Shown here: in pieces, positions 1 through 7,553 of the stretch
How positions within the stretch are numbered: the stretch's first letter is position 1
How the letters are laid out: each line of letters opens with the position of its first letter
DNA from: Paraburkholderia sp. Tr-20389
GTDB taxonomy: Bacteria > Pseudomonadota > Gammaproteobacteria > Burkholderiales > Burkholderiaceae
NCBI RefSeq assembly: GCF_017104565.1
Contig: NZ_JAAGPD010000022.1
Span: 62,001-126,000 of the forward strand
DNA: 64,000 bases
Direction: 5' to 3'
Notes under the pieces: generated by a model
The model's input: only the letters and a program-made list of their open reading frames with translations
Told to the model about the DNA's origin: nothing
The model's database searches: none
Program-made: the position numbers and the translations under genes

Positions 1-557
1 TCCCCGTGCTGATGCTGTTCGGCCTCGGCAAGGTGCCCGCGATCCTCGCGACGATCATCTACGCGCTGCCGCCGCTGATCCGCCTGACCGATCTCGGCAT
101 TCGCCACGTCGACGCCGACGTCGTCGAAGCGGCGCGCGCGTTCGGCACGACGCGCTGGCAGTTGCTCGTCAACGTGCAGTTGCCGCTCGCGCGGCCGAGC
201 ATCATGGCGGGCATCAACCAGACGACGATGATGGCGCTGTCGATGGTCGTGATCGCGTCGATGATCGGCTCGCGCGGACTCGGCGAAGACGTGCTCGCCG
301 GCATCCAGACGCTCGACATCGGCAAGGGTATGCAGGCGGGCATTGCGATCGTGATTCTCGCGATCGTCATCGACCGGATCAGCCAGGGCTACGGGCAGGA
401 TCGCCGCACGCGACGCCTCGTCGCGCAACGCCGCAAGGCGAAGGCAGCATCGCGCATTCCCTATCGCAATGCAGGCACGGCGCGCGACGAAGAGCCGGCG
501 GCAGCAGGCACCGGAAACGCAACGCAGAGCGGCCTCGAAACCCGCACGGCGGACTGA
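1..557 (+). CDS. Glycine betaine/choline ABC transporter permease, ProW/OpuAB type (5' end missing)
   Basis: Inner-membrane permease of an osmoprotectant importer. Only the last 184 or so codons are in the window; the reading frame enters at base 3. The visible part holds the EAA loop ([12 protein letters not shown]...G), which docks on the ATPase, then hydrophobic segments ([27 protein letters not shown]) and a basic, Ala/Arg-rich tail of about 50 residues that looks disordered. It ends 8 bases before the ATPase gene, so the two are one operon. Whether the substrate is betaine, choline or proline cannot be told without the binding protein, which must lie upstream of the window. Confidence 0.88.
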   Translation, partial: PVLMLFGLGKVPAILATIIYALPPLIRLTDLGIRHVDADVVEAARAFGTTRWQLLVNVQLPLARPSIMAGINQTTMMALSMVVIASMIGSRGLGEDVLAGIQTLDIGKGMQAGIAIVILAIVIDRISQGYGQDRRTRRLVAQRRKAKAASRIPYRNAGTARDEEPAAAGTGNATQSGLETRTAD

Positions 558-565
558 CGGAGGGC

Positions 566-1393
566 ATGGACATGTCATCGATCGAAGTCAAGAACGTGTA
601 CAAGCTGTTCGGCCCGGAGGCCGGCCACCGCCGCGTGCTCGACCTGCTGAAGAGCGGCAGAAGCAAGGCCGAAGTGCTCGCCCAGACGGGCTGCAACGTC
701 GGCCTGAACAACGTGAGCCTGCACATCGGCTCGGGCGAAATCTACGTGATCATGGGCCTGTCGGGCTCGGGCAAGTCGACGCTCGTGCGTCACTTCAACC
801 GGCTGATCGAGCCGACGGCGGGCGAGATCGTCATCGACGGCTCGGACGTCATCAAGCTCGACGCGCATGGTCTGCGCGAGTTGCGCCGCTACAAGGTGAG
901 CATGGTATTCCAGAACTTCGGACTGCTGCCGCATCAGACCGTGCTCGACAACACCGCGTATGCGCTGCGCACGCGCGGCGAAGGCAAGGCCGAAGCCAAC
1001 GAGAAAGCACGCACCTGGCTCGGCAAGGTCGGGCTCGACGGCTATGGCGATCACTATCCCGACGAACTCTCGGGCGGCATGCGTCAGCGCGTCGGCCTTG
1101 CCCGCGCGCTCGCCGCCGACACCGACGTGCTGCTGATGGACGAAGCGTTCTCCGCGCTCGATCCATTGATCCGCACGGAAATGCAGGACCAGCTGCTGCA
1201 GCTGCAGGCGACGCTCAACAAGACCATCGTGTTCATCACGCACGATCTGGACGAGGCGCTGCGCATCGGCAACCGCATTGCGATCCTGCGCGACGGCACG
1301 CTGGTCCAGGAAGGCACGCCGGACGAAATTCTCACGAAGCCCGCCGACGATTACGTCGCGCGTTTCGTCGAGCGGCGCTCCGGCGCGCACTGA
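566..1393 (+). CDS. Glycine betaine/proline ABC transporter ATP-binding protein, ProV/OpuAA type
   Basis: Cytoplasmic ATPase of the importer whose permease ends just upstream. 275 aa. Walker [10 protein letters not shown] is at about residues 64-72, signature LSGGMRQR near 168, Walker [13 protein letters not shown] near 188, and the switch His in FITHDLDEA near 221. The long insert before Walker A is typical of the ProV/OpuAA branch. The C-terminal tandem CBS domains of E. coli ProV are absent: the protein stops about 20 residues after the regular ABC fold, so ionic-strength sensing through CBS is not expected. A second ATG two codons in (572) is an equally possible start. Confidence 0.93.
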   Translation: MDMSSIEVKNVYKLFGPEAGHRRVLDLLKSGRSKAEVLAQTGCNVGLNNVSLHIGSGEIYVIMGLSGSGKSTLVRHFNRLIEPTAGEIVIDGSDVIKLDAHGLRELRRYKVSMVFQNFGLLPHQTVLDNTAYALRTRGEGKAEANEKARTWLGKVGLDGYGDHYPDELSGGMRQRVGLARALAADTDVLLMDEAFSALDPLIRTEMQDQLLQLQATLNKTIVFITHDLDEALRIGNRIAILRDGTLVQEGTPDEILTKPADDYVARFVERRSGAH

Positions 1394-1437
1394 GCCTGGG
1401 CGGACAGGTCCGCGCGGCAGGTAAAATGCAGGCGATG

Positions 1438-1469
1438 AAGGCGTTCTTCGGAGTATCGGAGAACGCCTT
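1438..1469 (+). terminator. Hairpin after the betaine transporter operon
   Basis: Ten-base-pair inverted repeat (AAGGCGTTCT / AGAACGCCTT) with a 12-nt loop, 45 nt after the ATPase stop codon. The T-run after it is short (ACGTTTTG), so it is a weak intrinsic terminator at best. Confidence 0.45.
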
Positions 1470-1513
1470 CAACGTTTTGATGCCGCTTGCTTGCGGCTTG
1501 CCTTCCGCTCCCA

Positions 1514-2218
1514 ATGAATCTCGAAAGCGTTCTCTTCTCTCAAGGCTTCGGATCGCGCCGCCAGTGCCGCGCGATGATCGCGGACGGCCGCGTGTCGATC
1601 GACGGCGCAACCTTCAACGACGCCGACACCGATGTCGATACGAAGGCGCTGGTGTTCGAAGTCGACGGCACGGCCTGGCCGTATCACGAGCGTGCATATG
1701 TGCTGCTCAACAAGCCTGCCGGCTATGAATGCTCGCGCGATCCGCAGCATCATCTGAGCGTCTTCAACCTGCTGCCGGCGCAGTTCGCGACGCGCGGCAT
1801 CCAGTGCGTCGGCCGACTCGATCAGGATACGACGGGCCTGCTGCTCCTTTCCGACGACGGCCAGTTCGTCCACGCGTACACCTCGCCGAAGCGCAAGGTG
1901 CCGAAGCTTTACGTGGCGACGACCCGCCATCCGCTCGACGACGCGCAACTCGCCGCGTTGCGCGAAGGCGTGCTGCTGCATGGCGAACCCAAGCCGATTG
2001 CCGCCGTCGCCGCTATTGCGCGCAGCGCTCACGAACTCGAACTGACCGTGCTCGAAGGCAAATACCATCAGGTGAAGCGGATGGTGGCGGCGGCGGGCAA
2101 TCGCGTCGAAGCGCTGCACCGCGAGCGGGTCGGCGGGCTCGCATTGCCGGCGGCACTCGCCGAGGGCGCGTGGCAATGGCTCGATGAAGCCGACCTGGGC
2201 GCACTACGGAGCGGGTAA
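1514..2218 (+). CDS. rsuA: 16S rRNA pseudouridine synthase, RsuA family
   Basis: Pseudouridylates small-subunit rRNA (U516 in E. coli RsuA). 234 aa from ATG 1514. The N-terminal S4-like RNA-binding region is present (SQGFGSRRQCRAMIADGRV), then the catalytic motif VGRLDQDTTGLLLLSDDG with the nucleophilic Asp in RLDQDT, and the RsuA-type end motif EGKYHQVKRMVAAAGN. An upstream in-frame ATG (1487) would add nine hydrophobic residues; the start at 1514 matches the family N-terminus (MNLESVLFSQGF). It is a single gene after the transporter hairpin. Confidence 0.93.
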   Translation: MNLESVLFSQGFGSRRQCRAMIADGRVSIDGATFNDADTDVDTKALVFEVDGTAWPYHERAYVLLNKPAGYECSRDPQHHLSVFNLLPAQFATRGIQCVGRLDQDTTGLLLLSDDGQFVHAYTSPKRKVPKLYVATTRHPLDDAQLAALREGVLLHGEPKPIAAVAAIARSAHELELTVLEGKYHQVKRMVAAAGNRVEALHRERVGGLALPAALAEGAWQWLDEADLGALRSG

Positions 2219-2383
2219 ACGACGAGCGCGACGCCCTGCCCGTCTCAAGTCTTTGAGACTACGTTGGATTCCGAACAAAAGCGCGACAAAAACCTTTCGA
2301 AACGCTGCGACGCAGCATGCTTGCCCCGAACGCCCGTCCTATACTCGTATTAACAAAGATTACAAAGCAGGCAAGGAGGCGCC

Positions 2384-2572
2384 ATGTTCACCTACGGCAA
2401 CCTGGCGATGTCATACGGCATGATTGCGTTCATCGGTCTCTCGCTTCTGCTGATCGGCGGCGTCGTGGCCATCATGCACCTTCGGCACCGATACGAGCCG
2501 AACCTGATCGCTGCATTGATCGGCGCGTTCTGCTGCTTCCTGCTGCTGGAAGCGCTACCGGCCCTTACCTGA
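2384..2572 (+). CDS. Small two-helix membrane protein, unknown function
   Basis: 62 aa. Two hydrophobic stretches are visible (about residues 8-31, MIAFIGLSLLLIGGVVAIMH, and 42-59, LIAALIGAFCCFLLLEALPA) separated by a short charged loop (RHRYEPN). A very strong ribosome binding site (AAGGAGG, 7 nt before ATG) and a -10-like TATACT at 2340-2345 argue that it is a real gene. I do not recognise a family. It is monocistronic, between rsuA and a convergent SDR gene. Confidence 0.72.
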   Translation: MFTYGNLAMSYGMIAFIGLSLLLIGGVVAIMHLRHRYEPNLIAALIGAFCCFLLLEALPALT

Positions 2573-2595
2573 TCACCTGCTAGTTTCGCTTTCCG

Positions 2596-3648
2596 TCACG
2601 GCTTGCTCGCGCCCGGTTGCATCCTGGGCTGGGTTGTCGCTGTGCGCAGAAAGTCGTCGACGTGCGGATAGCGCAACTGCATCCGCAGTTCGCGCTTCAG
2701 ACGCGTGTTGATCAGACGCCGCGATTCGCGCATGAACGACAGCATCATCTCGCCGAGCTGCTGTTCGGCTTCGTCGCGCGAGATGCGCGGCGCGCGTTCG
2801 ACGCCGAACGCATCCGCCACGCGATCGAAGTACTCGCCCATTTTCAGCGTCGTGTCGTCGGACGCGTGGATCACACGCGACGGCCGACCATGCCTCGCCA
2901 TCCGCAGCAGGATCGCGGCGAGGTCGTCGGCATGGATGTGATTCGTGTAGACGTCGTCTTCGTCGACGAGTGCGGGCGTGCGCTTCTCCAGCCGCGCGAG
3001 GGGCAGCCGGTTGCCCGCATAGATGCCCGGAATGCGCGCGATGCTCGCGGTGAGCATCCGACGCGCCGCCGCGCGCCGCAATTGGGTTTCGGCCGATACG
3101 CGACGTTTCGCGCGCTCATTGGCGGGCGCGACGGGACGCGTTTCATCGAGCCATGCGCCGCCGCAATCGCCATACACGCCTGTCGTGCTCGCATAGACGA
3201 CCCGCAAACGCCTGCCCGCGTCATGGCCAGCCCGGAGAGACGGGCTAACCCCGTCGGGTACAATACCGGATGTTTTGCGGGCACGAATGGCGTGCTGCGC
3301 GCGTCTGAGACGCGACGTCGCAACATGACGGGCATGGCGGATGCGCGGCGCCGTCAACGTGGCGATCAGCGAACGCGTGCGCGTGTCCGCGTCGCCGTTT
3401 TTTTGCGGAGGCGCGAGATGCAGCACGGTCGGCGCGAGACGGGCAATGCGCAAGAGGCTCGCGCGCACGTCGAGATCGCCGACGATCGGCGTGACGCCCG
3501 CCGCGCGCAGTTCGTCGCGGCGCCCGGCGTGACTCGTGAGCGCATAGAGGCGCGCGCGTCGTTGCAGTTGCCGCACGCAGCGCATGCCGACATCGCCGCA
3601 ACCGACGATCAGCACGCGCGGCCTGCGCAAATTTCGTGTCGCTTTCAT
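2596..3648 (-). CDS. SDR-family NAD(P)-dependent epimerase/reductase-like protein (YeeZ-like)
   Basis: Atypical or extended short-chain dehydrogenase fold. 350 aa from the inner ATG at 3648; a longer frame to 3684 adds 12 unlikely residues. The Rossmann motif VLIVGCGDVG is at residues 12-21, the YASTTGVYGDCGG motif at about 152-164, followed by PGIYAGNRLPL and the HADDLA motif. The substrate is unknown. Odd: residues about 100-147, between LATL-like and VYAST, are Arg-rich and lack the usual spacing, as if an insertion had been tolerated or a frame changed there. It converges on the small membrane protein gene and its start faces the reductase gene at 3722. Confidence 0.75.
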   Translation of the reverse strand: MKATRNLRRPRVLIVGCGDVGMRCVRQLQRRARLYALTSHAGRRDELRAAGVTPIVGDLDVRASLLRIARLAPTVLHLAPPQKNGDADTRTRSLIATLTAPRIRHARHVATSRLRRAQHAIRARKTSGIVPDGVSPSLRAGHDAGRRLRVVYASTTGVYGDCGGAWLDETRPVAPANERAKRRVSAETQLRRAAARRMLTASIARIPGIYAGNRLPLARLEKRTPALVDEDDVYTNHIHADDLAAILLRMARHGRPSRVIHASDDTTLKMGEYFDRVADAFGVERAPRISRDEAEQQLGEMMLSFMRESRRLINTRLKRELRMQLRYPHVDDFLRTATTQPRMQPGASKP

Positions 3649-3721
3649 CGTGGACGCATTGTAGCTGCGATCCACGACACGCATTGGTTACCGACTCCTT
3701 GTATTCGAAGATTGAACGCAT

Positions 3722-4753
3722 ATGGCATTTAACGTAACGCTCCGGCAAAGCGGCCGGCAGTTTCAGGTGGAACCCGACGAACCCGTGCTGACGGCCGCCC
3801 TTCGCCAGGGCATCGGCCTGCCGTATGGCTGCAAGAACGGCGCATGCGGCTCGTGCAAGGGCAAGGTCGTCGGCGGAGAAGTCGAGCAGCGTGCGCATTC
3901 GTCGTCGGCGCTGTCGAACGACGAAAAAACGCGCGGCATGGCGCTGCTGTGCTGCGCGACTGCGTGCACCGACCTCGAAATCGAGATCCGCGAAGTGACG
4001 GGCATCGGCGACGTGCAGATCAAGAAGCTGCCGTGCCGCGTGAATGCGATCGAGCGCATGGCCGACGACGTCGTCGTGCTCAAGCTGCAACTGCCCGCGA
4101 ACGAGCGTCTGCAATACATGGCGGGCCAGTACCTCGAGTTCATCCTGAAGGACGGCAAGCGCCGCAGCTATTCGATGGCGAATGCGCCGCACACGGAAGG
4201 CCCGATCGAACTGCACATCCGCCACATGCCGGGCGGCGCGTTCACGGACCACGTCTTCAACACGATGAAGGAGCGCGACATCCTGCGCTTCGAGGCGCCC
4301 CTCGGCACCTTCTTCCTGCGCGAAGAATCGGACAAGCCGATCGTGCTGCTCGCATCGGGCACGGGCTTCGCGCCGCTGAAGGCGATCGTCGAGCATGCCG
4401 CGTTCAAGAACATCACGCGTCCGATGACGCTCTACTGGGGTGCGCGTCGCAAGAAGGATCTGTACATGATGGAGCTCGCCGAGCAATGGGCGCGCGAGAT
4501 CCCGAACTTCAAGTTCGTGCCCGTGCTGTCCGAGCCTGACGCGGACGACGCATGGACGGGCCGCACGGGCTTCGTTCATCGGGCCGTCATCGAAGATCTG
4601 CCAGACTTGTCGGCGTATCAGGTGTATGCGTGCGGCGCTCCTGTGATGGTCGAGTCGGCGCAGCGCGATTTCACGCAGCATCATCGCCTGCCGGAAGATG
4701 AGTTCTATGCGGATTCGTTCACGAGCGCGGCCGATCTCGCGAATCCCGTCTGA
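3722..4753 (+). CDS. Ferredoxin-fused NAD(P)H oxidoreductase (CDP-6-deoxy-delta-3,4-glucoseen reductase-like)
   Basis: 343-aa electron-transfer flavoprotein. Residues 1-90 are a plant-type [2Fe-2S] ferredoxin with Cys ligands in YGCKNGACGSCKG and CCATAC. Then comes an FAD-binding barrel with RRSYSMAN (about 140) and an NAD-binding domain with LLASGTGFAPLK (about 210) and a C-terminal YACGAP motif. This layout is shared by AscD, phenol/toluene oxygenase reductases and methane-monooxygenase reductases. No oxygenase or sugar-dehydratase partner lies nearby, so the acceptor is unknown; AscD is a common automatic name rather than a supported function here. Confidence 0.85.
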   Translation: MAFNVTLRQSGRQFQVEPDEPVLTAALRQGIGLPYGCKNGACGSCKGKVVGGEVEQRAHSSSALSNDEKTRGMALLCCATACTDLEIEIREVTGIGDVQIKKLPCRVNAIERMADDVVVLKLQLPANERLQYMAGQYLEFILKDGKRRSYSMANAPHTEGPIELHIRHMPGGAFTDHVFNTMKERDILRFEAPLGTFFLREESDKPIVLLASGTGFAPLKAIVEHAAFKNITRPMTLYWGARRKKDLYMMELAEQWAREIPNFKFVPVLSEPDADDAWTGRTGFVHRAVIEDLPDLSAYQVYACGAPVMVESAQRDFTQHHRLPEDEFYADSFTSAADLANPV

Positions 4754-4837
4754 TCGTTGCGCAGTCATCCGCATCGACTGGAGAATGTGAAACCGACCGG
4801 CGAGCATGAGAAAGCGTGAAGACATGCAAATTGCAGG

Positions 4838-4867
4838 TTTACACGGGCGCCGGCATTGTCGTATTCT
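4838..4867 (+). promoter_or_regulatory. Candidate sigma-70 promoter upstream of the leader peptide
   Basis: TTTACA (4838-4843), 18-bp spacer, TATTCT (4862-4867). Transcription would start near 4873-4875, immediately at the leader ATG, so the leader peptide would be leaderless or nearly so. Confidence 0.45.
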
Positions 4868-4874
4868 TTCGCGC

Positions 4875-4925
4875 ATGAACCGCATCCTGTCCGAACTTCG
4901 ACGTCGCCGCTCGCCGCTCCCCTAG
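4875..4925 (+). CDS. Candidate Arg-rich leader peptide (16 aa)
   Basis: ATG-to-TAG frame encoding MNRILSELRRRRSPLP. Four consecutive Arg codons (CGA CGT CGC CGC, 4899-4910) include CGA, which is rare in this GC-rich genome. No Shine-Dalgarno sequence is visible, but the promoter position predicts a leaderless mRNA. It lies upstream of a terminator-like hairpin and an arginine-pathway aminotransferase. Inference: it senses charged tRNA-Arg by attenuation. It could also be chance. Confidence 0.42.
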   Translation: MNRILSELRRRRSPLP

Positions 4926-5012
4926 GGGCGCCGCTGGCTTCGTCACGGATTCGCGCGAACAACGCGCACGCAGTTCGAATCATGAAAGCCACGGCATGCC
5001 GTGGCTTTTTGT
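4916..5012 (+). promoter_or_regulatory. Candidate transcription attenuator (alternative stems) before argD-like gene
   Basis: Stem 1:2 is built on the palindrome CCCCTAGGGG (4919-4928) over the leader stop codon. Stem 2:3 pairs GCCGCTGGCTT (4930-4940) with AAGCCACGGC (4986-4995) with one bulged C. Stem 3:4 is the perfect palindrome at 4985-5008, followed by TTTTTGTATTT, a terminator. Region 3 cannot be in both. A ribosome stalled on the Arg codons would favour 2:3 (read-through); one at the stop codon would cover region 2 and favour 3:4 (termination). The hairpin could instead simply end the transcript of the upstream reductase. Confidence 0.45.
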
Positions 5013-5096
5013 ATTTCTGGCGTTCTCTTTCTTTCCGTTGCTGGGCCATGTTGTCCGAGGCGGTTTTTTATCCCTGTTTGCCTGGAGCCTGTAGCC

Positions 5097-6281
5097 ATGA
5101 ACTTCAATGAGTATCCGATCGATTCGCTGATGTACATCACGAACCGGCCCGAAATCGTTTTCACGCACGGCAAGGGCTCGTGGCTCTACGACAACACCGG
5201 CAAGCGATATCTGGATTTCATTCAGGGCTGGGCCGTGAACAGCCTCGGTCATTGCAACGACGGCGTGATCGAAGCGATGGCGCAGCAGGCGCGCACGCTG
5301 ATCAACCCGTCGCCGGCGTTCTATAACGAGCCGATGGCGAAACTCGCCGGCCTGCTCACGCAGCATAGCTGCTTCGACAAGGTGTTCTTCACGAACAGCG
5401 GCGCCGAAGCGAACGAAGGCGCGATCAAGCTCGCGCGCAAGTACGGCAAGAAGTTCAAGAACGGTGCGTACGAGATCATCACGTTCGATCACGGCTTCCA
5501 TGGCCGCACGCTGGCGACGATGTCGGCAAGCGGCAAGCCGGGCTGGGATACGATCTATGCACCGCAAGTGCCGGGCTTCCCGAAAGCTGAACTGAACGAC
5601 ATCGCGTCCGTCGAGAAGCTGATCACCGACAAGACCATTGCCGTGATGCTCGAGCCGATCCAGGGCGAAGGCGGCGTGATTCCCGCCACGCGCGAATTCA
5701 TGCAGCAGCTGCGCGAACTGACGACGAAGCACAACCTGCTGCTGATCGTCGACGAAGTGCAAAGCGGCTGCGGCCGTGCGGGGACGCTGTTCGCGTACGA
5801 GTTGTCGGGCATCGAGCCGGACGTGATGACGCTGGCGAAGGGTATCGGCAGCGGCGTGCCGCTTGGCGCGCTGTTGTGCAAGAAGCATGTCGAGGTGTTC
5901 GAGGCGGGCGACCAGGGCGGCACGTACAACGGCAATCCGCTGATGACGGCAGCCGGCTATTCGGTGATCTCGCAACTGACGGCACCGGGGTTTCTCGAAG
6001 GCGTGCGGGCGCGTGGCGACTATCTGCGCACGAAGCTGCTCGAGCTGTCGGCGGAGCGCGGCTTCGAGGGCGAGCGTGGCGAAGGTCTGCTGCGTGCGCT
6101 GCTGCTCGGCAAGGACATCGGCAACCAGATCGTCGAGAAGGCTCGGCTGATGCAACCGGACGGCCTGCTGCTTAACGCTGCGCGTCCGAACCTGCTGCGC
6201 TTCATGCCTGCGTTGAACGTGACGACGGAAGAGATCGACCAGATGATGTCGATGCTGCGTTCGATTCTGGACACGCTGTGA
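5097..6281 (+). CDS. argD: Acetylornithine aminotransferase family protein (class III, PLP)
   Basis: Pyridoxal-phosphate class III transaminase, 394 aa; the closest activity is N-acetylornithine/succinyl-DAP transamination in arginine or lysine synthesis. Visible family motifs: NSGAEANEGAIKLARKYG (about 101-118), FHGRTLATMSASG, EPIQGEGGV (about 186), DEVQSGCGRAGT with the cofactor-binding Asp (about 217), and the Schiff-base Lys in TLAKGIGSGVPLGAL (about 245). Start ATG 5097 was chosen because the sequence before it (from 5001) shows no family similarity. It overlaps the next gene by four bases (GTGA). Some relatives use other omega-amino donors, so the argD name is probable rather than certain. 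Confidence 0.85.
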   Translation: MNFNEYPIDSLMYITNRPEIVFTHGKGSWLYDNTGKRYLDFIQGWAVNSLGHCNDGVIEAMAQQARTLINPSPAFYNEPMAKLAGLLTQHSCFDKVFFTNSGAEANEGAIKLARKYGKKFKNGAYEIITFDHGFHGRTLATMSASGKPGWDTIYAPQVPGFPKAELNDIASVEKLITDKTIAVMLEPIQGEGGVIPATREFMQQLRELTTKHNLLLIVDEVQSGCGRAGTLFAYELSGIEPDVMTLAKGIGSGVPLGALLCKKHVEVFEAGDQGGTYNGNPLMTAAGYSVISQLTAPGFLEGVRARGDYLRTKLLELSAERGFEGERGEGLLRALLLGKDIGNQIVEKARLMQPDGLLLNAARPNLLRFMPALNVTTEEIDQMMSMLRSILDTL

Positions 6282-6739
6282 TCGACTTTTCTTCCGTATC
6301 GATTCGCGTGTTCGACGCGGCCGATACCGATGCCGTGATTGCGTTGTGGCTCGAAGCGTTTCCTGAGTATGGGGACGCTAGCAGGCCGCAGCGCAATCCG
6401 CGTCTTTCCATTGCCAACAAGCTAGCGACGCAGCCTGAGCTTTTCTTTGTCGCTGTGCGGGAGGGGCGCATCGTTGGCACGGTGATGGCTGGTTATGACG
6501 GGCATCGGGGATGGATGTATTCGCTCGCCGTCGATCTTGCTTGCCGGCGGCATGGAATTGGGACACGGCTCGTGAAGCACGCCGAGGCCGCGCTCGCGGC
6601 GCGCGGTTGTCCGAAGGTCAATCTTCAGGTGCTCAGCGCTAAAGTCGATGTGCGTGGCTTTTATGAGGCGCTTGGGTATCGGGTCGATGAGGTTGTGAGT
6701 CTGGGGAAGCGGTTGGATTTTGTCTGCGACGCTGGGTGA
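6278..6739 (+). CDS. GNAT-family N-acetyltransferase
   Basis: 153 aa from GTG 6278, which overlaps the aminotransferase stop (GTGA), implying translational coupling. The acetyl-CoA-binding signature follows the usual layout: VGTVMAGYDGHRGWMYSLAVDLACRRHGIGTRLVKHAE, split here as VGTVMAG, SLAVDL and RRHGIGTRL (the Q/RxxGxG/A loop, about residues 90-96), and a C-terminal FYEALGYR motif. YpeA-like. The substrate is unknown. Third-position GC is lower than in neighbouring genes towards its 3' end, just before the repeat element. Confidence 0.86.
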   Translation: MIDFSSVSIRVFDAADTDAVIALWLEAFPEYGDASRPQRNPRLSIANKLATQPELFFVAVREGRIVGTVMAGYDGHRGWMYSLAVDLACRRHGIGTRLVKHAEAALAARGCPKVNLQVLSAKVDVRGFYEALGYRVDEVVSLGKRLDFVCDAG

Positions 6740-6780
6740 AGGTTTGGTTTGGTTTGGTTTTGTTTTGTTGCTGTCGCTAT

Positions 6781-7430
6781 TGCTGGCATCCGCGATTTGC
6801 CTTCGTAGTTCAGGCGTTGCCCCTGTGCGGGGCGGCACTTACTTTCTTTGCCGCCGCAAAGAAAGTAAGCAAAGAAAGCGGGCTCACACCGCCAGTGCTA
6901 GTGCTTGCCTGCGGGCCCCCAACGGGTCCCGCACTCCAAGCGGCAATCTTCTATTTCAGGCGCGTTGCCAGCTTGCTAACTCACGCATCACCCACGTCAA
7001 ATTCCCGCGTCACGGTTTGCGTTACCAGACGTTCACCGCCGCCCAGGTGGCAAACTATATGTAGGCTGTCTCGGCGTCAATGCACCACTCCGGACTAAAA
7101 AGCGGATCGGTGTCGTAGGATCGCCAACGCGTACGGCGCGACAAGATACACACAGTTTGCCACCTGGGCGGCGCAGACGATTCGCTGCCGCCGGCTGCAC
7201 TACGGGTGACTGGAGCGGGTAATGCGCCTGTTCAACGCGCTGGCAACGGGCGCAAAACAATGTGTTGCCGTATGGAGTGCGGGACCCGTTGGGGGCCCGC
7301 AGGCAAGAACACGGGCTGGCGGTGTGAGCCCGCTTTCTTTGCTTACTTTCTTTGCGGCGGCAAAGAAAGTAAGTGCCGCCCCGCACAGGGGCAACGCATG
7401 AACTACGAAGGCAAATCGCGGATGCCAGCA
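6781..7430. repeat. 650-bp palindromic dispersed repeat, copy 1
   Basis: Two long arms in inverted orientation. The left arm (from 6781, TGCTGGCATCCGCGATTTGC, through GGGGCGGCACTTACTTTCTT near 6830) reappears as its reverse complement ending at 7430. Inner features are also mirrored: the GGGCCCCCAACGGGTCCC block and the pair GGTGGCAAACT (7047) / AGTTTGCCACC (7154). Copy 2 lies at 44524-45166 in the opposite orientation. Several frames are open through the arms because of their composition, and they give similar hypothetical peptides (AALTFFAAAKKVSKES), but no start signal supports a gene and no transposase is encoded. A (TTTGG)n run at 6741-6768 precedes it. Confidence 0.85.
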
Positions 7431-7524
7431 ACAACAACAGCAACAGCACCCCCACCACCAACCCAAAAAGCAAAAAAGGCCACATGTTCATCACATGCAG
7501 CCTTCGCTCCCAGACGAGAGCGGC

Positions 7525-7552
7525 GAAAAAATAAGCCGCCCTGCAAGGGCAA
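7525..7552 (-). terminator. Weak intrinsic terminator after livF
   Basis: Read on the minus strand, a GCCC...GGGC stem (7538-7550) is followed by CGGCTTATTTTTTC. It sits immediately after the livF stop codon. Confidence 0.5.
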
Positions 7553-7553
7553 A

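Larger units (their letters stand above)
4754..5096 (+). other. 343-bp intergenic stretch: promoter, leader ORF and hairpins before the aminotransferase gene
   Basis: It holds a candidate promoter (4838-4867), a 16-codon leader ORF (4875-4925), three mutually exclusive stem options and an intrinsic-terminator-like palindrome (4985-5012). These are listed separately. Nothing else coding is supported. Confidence 0.6.

Noticed and set aside
3722-4753. AscD of deoxysugar synthesis
   Set aside because: Domain order fits, but no deoxysugar genes are nearby; the enzyme is kept as a generic ferredoxin-fused reductase.
7033-7494. Hypothetical proteins inside the palindromic repeats (similar peptides at 6720-7098, 7033-7494 and 44209-45177)
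   Set aside because: The frames exist because the repeat lacks stops; the same peptides appear on both strands of both copies and none has a ribosome binding site. Treated as repeat, not as genes.
6740-7553. Complete mobile element with transposase
   Set aside because: No transposase, recombinase or recognisable target-site duplication could be found around either repeat copy; only a non-autonomous element remains possible.
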